Below, piece by piece: positions 8,530-17,798 of a stretch of DNA of 64,000 nt. The translations under genes and the position numbers were made by a program. The stretch lies in the NCBI RefSeq assembly GCF_024436435.1, contig NZ_JAFMZP010000002.1, forward strand, positions 558,001-622,000, in the 5' to 3' direction. Source of the DNA: Desertivirga xinjiangensis. GTDB lineage: Bacteria; Bacteroidota; Bacteroidia; Sphingobacteriales; Sphingobacteriaceae. Every line of letters begins with the position of its first letter. Position 1 is the stretch's first letter. Under the pieces are notes generated by a model. That model was given only the letters and a program-made list of their open reading frames with translations, did not search any database and was not told the origin of the DNA.

Positions 8530-11500
8530 ATGATGCTAAATTGCTATATCAAAAAGAGCACTCTGGGGATCCTGTTGCTTTTTTCAGGCCTGATTGCCGT
8601 TAAAGCACAGCAGGCTGAACCAACTGCTGCCACAGGCGGCTTCAAGGAAACCAGAGATTCCCATAAAATAAGTGTTGTCGATGAGTTTGCCAAGCCGGTA
8701 AGCGGCGCTGCAGTATATTCAAAAGCTGGAAAGCTCCTGGGTACCACCGGAGCGGATGGGATTACAAATGTTAATGGGGCTGATGAAACCATTACGGTTC
8801 GTCTAGCCGGATATTATCCCAGAACGATCAGAAATATCAGGAATACTACTGTAAGATTGACCGTCGATTACCTTCAGTCTGCCGACTACACCAATGTTTT
8901 GTATGACAGGAAAGCGAACAAAGAGATCCTGGGTGCAGTATCGACCGTAAACAACAATCAGCTCAAGACAACTCCGACCTCTCTGTATTTAAATGCACTA
9001 ACCGGAAGGTTGCCGGGCTTTTATACTCAGGAAGTCAGAGGTTTTCGTTCTGCCAGAACAACACCGACAACCTACAACGATCTCGCAGGCTCCCTTCCAA
9101 GTGAAGCAACGCGGTATAGTTCGAATTTTACTGATAATTCGGAGATCAACTACAATTTAAGAGGCTTACAACCGGTGACTATAATAGATGGAGTCCAACG
9201 CGATATTTATTCGTTAGATCCTGAAAATATAGAATCAATATCGGTTTTGAAAGATGCACTTTCTACACTTTTGTTGGGCCAAAAAAGTTCACGTGGTGTC
9301 TTGCAAGTCACTACTAAAAAAGGAGTAGCTGGTCCGCCCAGGATTTCGTTTACAGCACAAACAGGTATCCAGAACCCGTTAAAAATTGCAAAGCCGCTAA
9401 ATGCTCACGAATACGCTTATCTATACAATGAGGCCCTGCAAAACTCCGGAAGGACGCCAGCTTTCACGGAGGCGGATTTCAACGCTTTTCGTTCCGGTGA
9501 TTCCCCTTATTTATATCCTAATGTAAACTGGTATGATGAGGTGCTGCGGGATGACGCGCCTATCATCAAATATAACTTAGGTGTTAATGGAGGAGGAAAA
9601 ACTGCCCGTTATGCTCTTTCTTTAAGCTATATGAATCAGGAAGGGATGTTTAAAAGCATTAGTGACCTAAATACGAACCTAAGCCTTGACCGTTATCTTA
9701 TCAACAGTTCAATAGATATAGATGTTGCTAAAAATTTTAATATAGGTTTGCAACTTTTCGGTAGAGTGCAGGACGGCAGGCAGCCTGGTGCCGGTACAAA
9801 CAACATTTTGGATGCCCTGCACTATACACCGAACTATGCATATCCGGTCTTTAACCCGGACGGCAGTTTCGGCGGATCTTCCTTATACACAACTAACCTC
9901 TATCAACAAGTTACAGAATCTGGATACTTATTAGATAATAACCGGGACTTGATGGGAAATTTGGACCTGAAGTATAAATTCGATCAGTGGCTTCCAGGTT
10001 TGTATGCAAATGCTAAGATTAACGTGACTGCAGCGTCTTCAAGCTTAGTTGACAGAAGCAGGCGGCAGCCTGTCCGTGATCTGAGTTATGATGCTTTAGG
10101 AAACCCGGTATACGCCCGCTATGGCCTCATCTCGGATCAGCCGAACTCCTTCGCGATAACCTCAACCACAAATTCGTTTTACGCTCAGGGAGCAATTGGC
10201 TACGATACTCGGATCGGTGATGATCACCAAATTGGAACCAAACTTTTTATTGATCAGCAAATTGCTAACTACCAGTTTGATTTGCCGGCTAAGTATACCA
10301 ATATAGCTGCGACCGGAAACTATAGCCTCAAAAATAAATATTTTGCTGAGGCTGCAGTGAATTATTCAGGATTCAATCGCTTTCAATCCGGCAATAGATT
10401 TGGACTATTCTATGCCTTTGGTTTAGGCTGGGATGTTGCCGGCGAAAGTTTTATCAGGGATAACATAAACTGGATCGATCAATTGAAGTTCAGAGCCACT
10501 TATGGACAAACCGGCAATACCAATGAAGGCGCACTGGGGTACTATTCATGGAGAGCTTCTTATGGCCAGGATGGAACCAATGGTTACGAGGTTGGCCCTC
10601 AATATGCATTTGTGAGTGGCCTGGTAGAAAGGGGGCTGGCAAATGTAAATGCAACGTGGGAAAAAGCCCGCAAGCTGAATGTAGGTTTAGATATGGCTTT
10701 CTTTAAGTCGCATTTCAAGGTTACTGCCGACTATTACCGTGACAAATATTTTGATTTGTTGCAGTCAAGAGGTTCATCGATCGAACTCATTGGTATGGGA
10801 TATCCCAATGAAAACATTGGTAAAAATCTCTACACAGGACAGGAACTCATGCTTACTTACCAGAATAATATCAACAGCTTTAATTATTTCATTACAGCGA
10901 ATGCTTCCAGGATGAAAACAGAGGTGTTGTACATGAATGAAATGCAGCAGAAGTATGCCTGGAATTATAGGACAGGTATGCCGGTTGGTCAAACTTTCGG
11001 TTACCTGGCCGACGGTTTGATACAGACTCAGGCAGAAGCAGATGCTGCGCCACGACTAGCCGGTACTAAAGTTTACCCGGGCGACATAAAACTGGTTGAC
11101 TTAAATGACGATGGGGTAATCAATATCTATGACCAGACAGCACTCGGCAATACCAAACCCATTATTTATTTCGGTACTACCTTAGGCTTCAATATCAGAG
11201 GTTTCGACTTGAGTGTGTTACTGCAAGGGGTTAAAAACCGGTCTTACCAACAAATTGATTACTCCTTCGGATCTAATGGCGATCGTCAGGGTTATGAATA
11301 TCTTTTAGGCAGATGGACACCGGAGACTGCGGCCACTGCCACTTATCCAAGACTGACCATAGGTGCTAACGGAAACAATACCCCATTCTTAAACAACTCC
11401 AGTTTTTGGACCCACTCAGGTGAGTATCTGCGTATCAGAAACTTAGATATAGGCTACACGCTACCTTTCAGTGTAACTAACCGCATTAAGGTAGCGGGTC

Positions 11501-11631
11501 TGAGGATATTCGCAAATGCACAGAACTTATTTACCACCACGCCTTACGACAGGTTAGACCCGGAGGTTTATGGCGATACCGCATATCCCATTCAAAAAAT
11601 CTTCAATGTCGGCGTAAATATCAAATTATAA
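8530..11631 (+). CDS. SusC/RagA-family TonB-linked outer membrane transporter (first copy)
   Basis: This is a 1033-residue outer-membrane barrel that imports a large ligand with energy from TonB. After the signal peptide (about residues 1-27) comes a carboxypeptidase-regulatory-like domain (about 45-115), a plug (about 130-265) and a 22-strand-type barrel. The plug is of a divergent subtype. The usual LKDAS-TAIYGSRG block reads VLKDALSTLLLGQKSSRG, and the IDG block reads VTIIDGVQ, while IRG becomes NLRG. The C-terminus ends in a barrel strand (IFNVGVNIKL). The second SusD starts 12 bases downstream and is its natural partner. The gene follows the DUF4961-like gene after 56 bases in the same direction. 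Confidence 0.93.
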   Translation: MMLNCYIKKSTLGILLLFSGLIAVKAQQAEPTAATGGFKETRDSHKISVVDEFAKPVSGAAVYSKAGKLLGTTGADGITNVNGADETITVRLAGYYPRTIRNIRNTTVRLTVDYLQSADYTNVLYDRKANKEILGAVSTVNNNQLKTTPTSLYLNALTGRLPGFYTQEVRGFRSARTTPTTYNDLAGSLPSEATRYSSNFTDNSEINYNLRGLQPVTIIDGVQRDIYSLDPENIESISVLKDALSTLLLGQKSSRGVLQVTTKKGVAGPPRISFTAQTGIQNPLKIAKPLNAHEYAYLYNEALQNSGRTPAFTEADFNAFRSGDSPYLYPNVNWYDEVLRDDAPIIKYNLGVNGGGKTARYALSLSYMNQEGMFKSISDLNTNLSLDRYLINSSIDIDVAKNFNIGLQLFGRVQDGRQPGAGTNNILDALHYTPNYAYPVFNPDGSFGGSSLYTTNLYQQVTESGYLLDNNRDLMGNLDLKYKFDQWLPGLYANAKINVTAASSSLVDRSRRQPVRDLSYDALGNPVYARYGLISDQPNSFAITSTTNSFYAQGAIGYDTRIGDDHQIGTKLFIDQQIANYQFDLPAKYTNIAATGNYSLKNKYFAEAAVNYSGFNRFQSGNRFGLFYAFGLGWDVAGESFIRDNINWIDQLKFRATYGQTGNTNEGALGYYSWRASYGQDGTNGYEVGPQYAFVSGLVERGLANVNATWEKARKLNVGLDMAFFKSHFKVTADYYRDKYFDLLQSRGSSIELIGMGYPNENIGKNLYTGQELMLTYQNNINSFNYFITANASRMKTEVLYMNEMQQKYAWNYRTGMPVGQTFGYLADGLIQTQAEADAAPRLAGTKVYPGDIKLVDLNDDGVINIYDQTALGNTKPIIYFGTTLGFNIRGFDLSVLLQGVKNRSYQQIDYSFGSNGDRQGYEYLLGRWTPETAATATYPRLTIGANGNNTPFLNNSSFWTHSGEYLRIRNLDIGYTLPFSVTNRIKVAGLRIFANAQNLFTTTPYDRLDPEVYGDTAYPIQKIFNVGVNIKL

Positions 11632-11643
11632 GAAAGAGACAAT

Positions 11644-13329
11644 ATGAAAAAGATATATATGAAATGGTTGGCAGTGGCAGGGTTGGCTAGTCTACTTTTT
11701 TCGTGCAAAAGCGATTTGGAGACCGAACCGATCGAGTTGCAAACGTTAGATCAGATATTTAATAGCAAAGATTCTGCTGGTGTAAATGCTGAAAGGTTTT
11801 TGTTAGACATTTATACCCGTCTTCCCCGGACGTACAATCGAGTCGGAGATGATTATTTAGACGCGTCAACCGATGATGCAATTTCATCCAATCCGGCGAA
11901 CGTGTCCGTTCTGCAGTTGGCTCAGGGCTTGAATACTTCCGAGAATTACCAGGATAACCAGTGGGCTAACTGCTACAGTGGCATACGTCAGGTTAATATT
12001 TTCATTAACAACATTGACAACGTTCCGTTAAAAGGTAAATTAGCCAATGGAACTGGCTTTAATGCGGTTTGGAAATCGGAGGCGAGGTTCCTGAGAGCGC
12101 TCTACTATTTTGAACTGGTTAAGCGCCATGCCGGCGTTCCTTTGTTAGGCGACAGGGTTTTTCAATTAGGGGATGATATTGAACTTCCAAGGAACTCTTT
12201 TGAAGAATGTGTGAACTATATTGTTAGCGAATGCGACGCCATTAAAAATACCCTGCGTACAAACCCCTTTGATCTTAACTTTATCGAGCGGCCGACTAAG
12301 GGAGCCGCTTTGGCCTTGAAGGCCCGGGTTTTACTTTATGCAGCAAGTCCCCTGTACAACGGTGGCAACATAGACGCATCCAATCCTTTAACCGGGTATA
12401 CAAACTTTTCGGCAGAAAGATGGCAAAAGGCTGAGCAGGCTGCTCTCGAGTTAATTGACATCAATCAGTTTGAGCTTCTGGACGATTTTAAGAGCGTATT
12501 TATTACACAAGGCAATAAAGAGCGTATCTTTTCCAGGCAAGGAGGAACCAATGTGAACATTGAAACGGCCAACGGGCCAATAGGCTATACTACTGTTGTA
12601 AACAATGGCCGGACGAGCCCAACTCAGGAGCTGGTAGATGCATTTGGCATGGCTAACGGTCTCCCGATTACAGATCAAGCTTCCAACTATCAGGAAGATA
12701 ACCCTTATGCAGGAAGAGACCCAAGGTTTTATGCGACTGTTTTTCATAACGGATCACAATGGTTGGGTCGGCAAGTTCAAACTTATGAAGGTGGGGCTGA
12801 TAAACCGGGCGGCAGCAAACAGCAGACCAGGACCGGATATTATGCCCGAAAATTCATGGGGAACTTTGAAAGCCTTCTAAGGTACGATGATGTTAATCAT
12901 GATTTTATCTTATTTAGATATGCGGAAGTGCTTTTGAACTACGCAGAAGCCAGAAACGAGTTTTTAGATGCCCCGGATGAAGAAGTTTACCAAAACGTGG
13001 AAGCTATCAGAGAGAGAGCGGGTTTGAATCCTTTTCAATTGCCCTCCGGCCTGACCAAAGTGCAGATGCGGGATATTATTCAGAATGAGCGTCGCAAAGA
13101 GCTGGCCTTTGAAGAACACCGCTTCTACGACGTAAGAAGGTGGAAACAGGCAGAGGATCTGTTCAACAAGCAAGTGCATGGAATGACTATCTATAAAACA
13201 GGAACGGGTACCATATACCAGGAAGTACCTGTATTGCAACTCAATTTTAATAAAAAGATGTATCTGGCTCCTATACCATTTTACGAAGTGATAAAAAACA
13301 GGAAAATGGTTCAAAATCCAGGCTGGTAG
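11644..13329 (+). CDS. SusD/RagB-family nutrient-binding outer membrane lipoprotein (second copy)
   Basis: The 561-residue protein starts with a lipoprotein leader ending LLFSC (Cys21 of the ORF). SusD blocks are present: WKSEARFLRALYYFELVKRH, RYAEVLLNYAEARNE, NERRKELAFEEHRFYDVRRW and MYLAPIPFYEV...NPGW. It is similar over its length to the first SusD, especially in the last 130 residues (the block LDAPDEEVYQNVE matches LDAPDQQVYDAVE), so the two probably arose by duplication. It lies between two SusC genes, 12 bases after one and 31 bases before the other. The adjacent upstream SusC is the most likely partner. Confidence 0.93.
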   Translation: MKKIYMKWLAVAGLASLLFSCKSDLETEPIELQTLDQIFNSKDSAGVNAERFLLDIYTRLPRTYNRVGDDYLDASTDDAISSNPANVSVLQLAQGLNTSENYQDNQWANCYSGIRQVNIFINNIDNVPLKGKLANGTGFNAVWKSEARFLRALYYFELVKRHAGVPLLGDRVFQLGDDIELPRNSFEECVNYIVSECDAIKNTLRTNPFDLNFIERPTKGAALALKARVLLYAASPLYNGGNIDASNPLTGYTNFSAERWQKAEQAALELIDINQFELLDDFKSVFITQGNKERIFSRQGGTNVNIETANGPIGYTTVVNNGRTSPTQELVDAFGMANGLPITDQASNYQEDNPYAGRDPRFYATVFHNGSQWLGRQVQTYEGGADKPGGSKQQTRTGYYARKFMGNFESLLRYDDVNHDFILFRYAEVLLNYAEARNEFLDAPDEEVYQNVEAIRERAGLNPFQLPSGLTKVQMRDIIQNERRKELAFEEHRFYDVRRWKQAEDLFNKQVHGMTIYKTGTGTIYQEVPVLQLNFNKKMYLAPIPFYEVIKNRKMVQNPGW

Positions 13330-13360
13330 TTTAGGGTAGTTAACAGTTCAATTAAAAGAA

Positions 13361-16300
13361 ATGAAAAAAGTCTTATATATTATTTTATTGATTTTTTCAA
13401 TAGCTCCTGCTCTTGCTGTTGGTCAGTCTGTGGTAAGGGGTGTCGTGCGGGATGCCAGTGGGCCCTTGCCTGGTGTTACAATTACTGAAAAAGGGCTAAA
13501 GAATGTAGTCGTTACTGATGTGGCTGGTAAGTTTTCAATCTCTCTTAAAGGGGGAGGAATACTTGTCTTTACAAGTATAGGATACGTTTCCGTAGAAAAG
13601 AAAGTAAAAGCGGGTGACAATGTGGAGCTCACCTTACAATCCAGCAGTCAGGATCTTAACGAGGTGATGGTAGTGGGATTCGGAACGACCAAACGTATCA
13701 CAAATACAGGTGCGATCAGTTCTGTGAAAGGAGCCGATATTCGAAATATACCGACGTCCAGCGTCCAAAACGCAATGGCAGGGAGAGTATCCGGCTTTGT
13801 TTCTGTGCAACGTTCAGGCCAGCCTGGTCGCGATGCTTCCGACTTTTTTATCCGAGGAGTTAGCTCCTTAAATAGTGAAGGAAATCAGCCCCTAATCATC
13901 GTTGATGATATTGAGTATACTTATGCTCAGTTAGCTCAAATCAATGTCAATGAAATTGAGAGTATTTCCATCTTAAAAGATGCGTCTACAACAGCGATCT
14001 ATGGTATTAAGGGTGCAAACGGAGTTTTAGTAGTGAAGACCCGCCGTGGAACTAAGGGTGCGCCCAAAGTGAACGCACGATTTGAGTCGGGGGTGCAGAG
14101 TCCGGTTTCCCGCCTGAAATTTTTGGATTCGTATGAAACAGCGCTTTTGGTCAATGAAGCAAGAGTGAATGATGGCTTATCACCAACGTTCAGTGAGGCT
14201 GCATTAGAACATTTCAGACTGGGTGATGACCCCTATGGACATCCCAACGTAAACTGGTATGAAGAGATATTCAAGCCTTCAAGTATGCAATACAATAGTA
14301 ATGTTGATATTTCCGGGGGGACTGAATCGGTGAAATACTTCATCTCCGGCGGCGCTTTTACCCAGGACGGTAATCTTTATAATTTTGAGGACGAAGGTAA
14401 CCAGGTAGACAACAACTATTACTACAGGAGATTTAATATGCGCTCCAATCTGGACGTGCAGGCAACCAAATCTCTCAAATTAAGGTTAGATATGCGCGCT
14501 AACTTCGGTAAGATTAATACCCCCAGAGCAGGAAACATAGTGGGAGAGGTGTTTGACTTTTCCAAGATACATCCTTATTCTGCGCCGTTTTTAAATCCCA
14601 ACGGTTCTTACGCGTATGCAAGCGACACTCAAAATCTGTTGCCTACAATAAATGCCCGTCTGGCAACCGCTGGTTACAGGTTAGACAGGCGCAGCGACTT
14701 AAATATCCTGTTTGGTGCAACTCAGGAATTGGAAAGCATCACAAAAGGCTTGTCGTTCTCCGGCCGCATAGCCTATGCCGGGGTAGAATCTACCGTTCGC
14801 GATCAGGGCAGGGAAACCCCGCCATCATATCTTTACAATCCCAACAGCGATACATATGTACTGAATGGTACGAAGTATGTACTTGATAACTACACTTTGC
14901 GCGCAGAACAAGGTGATTATAACAATAGGGTAAACGTTCAGGCGTATTTTAATTACGCCCGCACCTTTGGTGATCATAGTTTGAATGGCTTATTGCTTTA
15001 TAACAGAGAATCGTATAAGGAAAAAGATGCATTTGTAGCAGCGAAAAACTGGATCCCTCAGAACTTTCAGGGGCTTACTTTCAGAACGGGATATGACTAC
15101 AAACAAAAGTTTTTAATAGACCTTACTGCAGCCTATAACGGTAGTGACCGTTTTAATGCCGACAAAAGGTACGGGCTTTTTCCTGCTGTTTCTGTGGGGT
15201 ATAATTTGGCTAAAGAAAACTTTTTCGACGAGAAGCTGAAGTTTATAGATCTCTTTAAACTGCGTGGCTCATTTGGAGAGGTAGGTTCGGATAGGGTTAG
15301 AGGAAATCAATATTTGTTTGACCAAACATATCAATCCGGAGGGCCTTATTCGTTCGGTGAGGTAAGTAAAGATGTGAACACGATTTATGAAGGCCCGCTG
15401 GGCAATAGTAACGTAACCTGGGAAAGGAGCAGGACCCTCGATATAGGCGCAGATATCAATTTGTTCAACAACAAGGTATCGGTGGTAACGGATTATTTCA
15501 ACACCTTAAGGTATAAGCAGCTGATCCCGTCAAACTCTTTGCCGCTAAATATCGGTGTTGGTATTTCGCCTACCAATATCGCGAAGGTGAGAACCAGGGG
15601 TATAGAACTCGAGTTAGGTTATAACGATAATATCGGTTCATTTAGTTATAACATCAAGGGGGTACTTACCTATTTCAAAAGCAAAATCTTATATATGGAT
15701 GAACCGGCACCAGCATATCCATGGCTAGCCAAAACCGGTTACCAGATTGATCAGCCCTTTGGCTTCTTATTCGATGGCTTTTATACGGAAGACAACATTG
15801 CTACAAGTGCTAAACCTAACACCAGCGTTGATATCGTGCCCGGCGATCTAAGATACAAAGATTTGAACCAGGACGGTGTGATTGACTTAAACGATATAAC
15901 AGCCATAGGCAAACCAAATACGCCTAATACTAGTTATGGTCTTACTCTTGGCGGTAATTTTAAAGGGTTTAGTTTTAACGTCTTGTTCCAGGGCACTACT
16001 GACTATTCCTTTTATGTTAAAGGCAATGGTATTGAACCGTTCCAAAGCCAGTTCCAGCCTATTCATCAGCAGCGCTGGACGCCGGCAACAGCCGCCTCCG
16101 CAAAATTTCCGCGTCTGTCTACTAACCCCACTAGCATAAACAGCCCCGGAGCTTATCTGTCTGACTTTTGGTTGATCGATGCAAATTATCTGAGACTAAA
16201 AACGGTGGAAGTCGGTTATCAACTGCCGCAAAAGTGGCTGCCAGCTAAAATGAATAATGCCAGGCTTTACCTGAGCGGTTACAACCTGCTGACCTGGACT

Positions 16301-16405
16301 AACTACTCCCTATACCAGCAGGATCCTGAGGTTACTTCAAACACCGCGGGAGATGCTTATCAAAACCAGAGAGTGGTAAATCTGGGTCTTCAGATTGGTT
16401 TCTAG
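13361..16405 (+). CDS. SusC/RagA-family TonB-linked outer membrane transporter (second copy)
   Basis: This is a 1014-residue transporter with a signal peptide (MKKVLYIILLIFSIAPALAVG). It has a complete carboxypeptidase-like domain (VVRGVVRDASGPLPGVTI, GYVSVEKK; about 24-100), a TonB-box-like stretch LNEVMVVGFGTTK, a canonical plug (FIRGVSSL, LIIVDD, ILKDASTTAIYG) and a barrel ending VNLGLQIGF. It ends the operon and is followed by a strong terminator. No SusD gene follows, so its lid lipoprotein may be one of the two SusD copies upstream, perhaps the unpaired first one. The plug segment LKDASTTAIYG is identical to one embedded in the alpha-2-macroglobulin gene at 54.6 kb. Confidence 0.94.
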   Translation: MKKVLYIILLIFSIAPALAVGQSVVRGVVRDASGPLPGVTITEKGLKNVVVTDVAGKFSISLKGGGILVFTSIGYVSVEKKVKAGDNVELTLQSSSQDLNEVMVVGFGTTKRITNTGAISSVKGADIRNIPTSSVQNAMAGRVSGFVSVQRSGQPGRDASDFFIRGVSSLNSEGNQPLIIVDDIEYTYAQLAQINVNEIESISILKDASTTAIYGIKGANGVLVVKTRRGTKGAPKVNARFESGVQSPVSRLKFLDSYETALLVNEARVNDGLSPTFSEAALEHFRLGDDPYGHPNVNWYEEIFKPSSMQYNSNVDISGGTESVKYFISGGAFTQDGNLYNFEDEGNQVDNNYYYRRFNMRSNLDVQATKSLKLRLDMRANFGKINTPRAGNIVGEVFDFSKIHPYSAPFLNPNGSYAYASDTQNLLPTINARLATAGYRLDRRSDLNILFGATQELESITKGLSFSGRIAYAGVESTVRDQGRETPPSYLYNPNSDTYVLNGTKYVLDNYTLRAEQGDYNNRVNVQAYFNYARTFGDHSLNGLLLYNRESYKEKDAFVAAKNWIPQNFQGLTFRTGYDYKQKFLIDLTAAYNGSDRFNADKRYGLFPAVSVGYNLAKENFFDEKLKFIDLFKLRGSFGEVGSDRVRGNQYLFDQTYQSGGPYSFGEVSKDVNTIYEGPLGNSNVTWERSRTLDIGADINLFNNKVSVVTDYFNTLRYKQLIPSNSLPLNIGVGISPTNIAKVRTRGIELELGYNDNIGSFSYNIKGVLTYFKSKILYMDEPAPAYPWLAKTGYQIDQPFGFLFDGFYTEDNIATSAKPNTSVDIVPGDLRYKDLNQDGVIDLNDITAIGKPNTPNTSYGLTLGGNFKGFSFNVLFQGTTDYSFYVKGNGIEPFQSQFQPIHQQRWTPATAASAKFPRLSTNPTSINSPGAYLSDFWLIDANYLRLKTVEVGYQLPQKWLPAKMNNARLYLSGYNLLTWTNYSLYQQDPEVTSNTAGDAYQNQRVVNLGLQIGF

Positions 16406-16429
16406 TTCAGGAAGCTTTTATACCAATAT

Positions 16430-16456
16430 AGCCGCCCTTACGGGGCGGCTTTTTTA
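16430..16456 (+). terminator. rho-independent terminator closing the Sus-like operon
   Basis: A perfect 8-bp GC-rich stem (AGCCGCCC with GGGCGGCT) closes a 5-base loop and is followed by six T. It lies 24 bases after the stop of the last SusC gene and ends the operon before the Lgt-like gene. Confidence 0.93.
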
Positions 16457-16507
16457 ATTTTTCATGGCAGATTGACATTAATACATTAAATTGTACCTGA
16501 TACAGCT

Positions 16508-17674
16508 ATGTTTCCTACTCTATCCTCCCTTGTCAATTACTTGTTCGGCACTAGTTTTTCGTGGCTGGTTCCCACTTTCGGTTTTTTTGTAGCGATGGCA
16601 TTTATCCTGTCTTATTTTACATTCTTAAGTGAATTTAAGCGTAAGGAGAAAGAAGGCGTGATCAAACCCTTCACGCAGGAAATTATAACAGGAGGAGGAG
16701 CGAGTTTCAAGGACTATTTCGAGTTTGGCTTGCTTGGCTTTTTGATCGGACTTAAGGTTGTAGGTGCGTTTATTTATTACGCATCATTTTCGAGGGCCCC
16801 CTTAAAGTTTATTTTTTCATTGCAGGGAAGCTGGCTGTTTTCCTTGTTGGGCTGCGTATGTTTTTGCTTTCTTATTTACACTTACAAAAAGAAGGAGAAG
16901 TTGACGAAGCCGCGGAAAGATAAGGTGATCATGCATCCTTATCAGCTAATGCCAAAACTAATTATCTGGGCCGCAGTTTGGGGCTTCCTGGGCGCTAAAG
17001 TCTTTAATTTCTTAGAAAATTTTCAGCAGTATCTGGGACATGACCTGATCTATTTTTTGAAGTACAGTGGTCTCACTTTCCTTGGAGGATTGACCTTTGG
17101 AGCTATCAGCTACCTGTGCATTGGTTATAGGCGTGGAATGAAATTGATTGACTTAGCAGATATAGGATCTCCGGGGATGCTGGTAGCTTATGGCGTTGGA
17201 CGAATAGGATGCCAGCTTTCTGGCGACGGCGATTGGGGGATTCTGAATACTCATCCCAAACCTTTCGCCTGGCTGCCTGATTGGATGTGGTCATCCCAGT
17301 TCCGATATAACGTCTTAAATGAAGGCGTATATATCAATGGCTGCACTGGAAACTATTGCTCCGAGTTACCTTATGGTGTGTTTCCTACCTCATTTTATGA
17401 ATCGGCGATTATCTTAACTTGCTTTTTGTTGTTATGGGTCTTCAGAAAGAAGATCAAATTGCCGGGACTGGTTTTTTGCTTCTATCTGTTAGTAATGGGA
17501 GTAGAGCGCTTCTTTATGGAAAAAATAAAGTTAAATTACAAGTATGAAGTGTTTGAAGCCAGCTTGTCCGAAGCGCAAATAGTAAGTTTGTTATTCATTG
17601 CTTTAGGTACTACTATTGGCACGTATATTCTTGCTAACAGGAACAAATCGCCGAACATGTCTGTCCAATTCTAA
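16508..17674 (+). CDS. prolipoprotein diacylglyceryl transferase-like membrane protein (Lgt family)
   Basis: Lgt transfers diacylglycerol from phosphatidylglycerol to the lipobox Cys, the first step of lipoprotein maturation. This 388-residue protein has about seven to eight hydrophobic segments. It carries the family signature around residues 231-244 (GRIGCQLSGDGDWG) and the later PTSFYES block near residue 295. In the classical enzyme the signature is GRxGNFxNxE; here Asn is replaced by Cys (GRIGC). The protein is also longer than E. coli Lgt, so it belongs to a divergent Bacteroidota branch and may not be the main Lgt of the cell. It is separated from the Sus-like operon by a terminator and faces purL. 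Start ATG at 16508. Confidence 0.75.
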   Translation: MFPTLSSLVNYLFGTSFSWLVPTFGFFVAMAFILSYFTFLSEFKRKEKEGVIKPFTQEIITGGGASFKDYFEFGLLGFLIGLKVVGAFIYYASFSRAPLKFIFSLQGSWLFSLLGCVCFCFLIYTYKKKEKLTKPRKDKVIMHPYQLMPKLIIWAAVWGFLGAKVFNFLENFQQYLGHDLIYFLKYSGLTFLGGLTFGAISYLCIGYRRGMKLIDLADIGSPGMLVAYGVGRIGCQLSGDGDWGILNTHPKPFAWLPDWMWSSQFRYNVLNEGVYINGCTGNYCSELPYGVFPTSFYESAIILTCFLLLWVFRKKIKLPGLVFCFYLLVMGVERFFMEKIKLNYKYEVFEASLSEAQIVSLLFIALGTTIGTYILANRNKSPNMSVQF

Positions 17675-17713
17675 GATTGAGTCCATACGCGGCTGGACAG
17701 AGATCCGTCTTCT

Positions 17714-17759
17714 ATTAAAATCCGAAGTGATGCTTGCGCTTGACACTTCGGATTTTAAT
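17714..17759. terminator. bidirectional terminator between the Lgt-like gene and purL
   Basis: ATTAAAATCCGAAGTG (17714-17729) and its exact complement at 17744-17759 form a 16-bp perfect stem with a 14-base loop. A/T-rich outer ends supply a U-run in both directions. It lies between two convergent genes. Confidence 0.88.
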
Positions 17760-17798
17760 TTTCTGCTAGTTCCGGTAACGGCAAAAGCTAGCTATATA

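Noticed and set aside
8530-11631. SusC gene with degenerate plug motif as a pseudogene
   Set aside because: The frame is intact over 1033 codons, and the LxxLLLGQKSSRG-type plug is, as far as I recall, a recurrent natural variant in this group.
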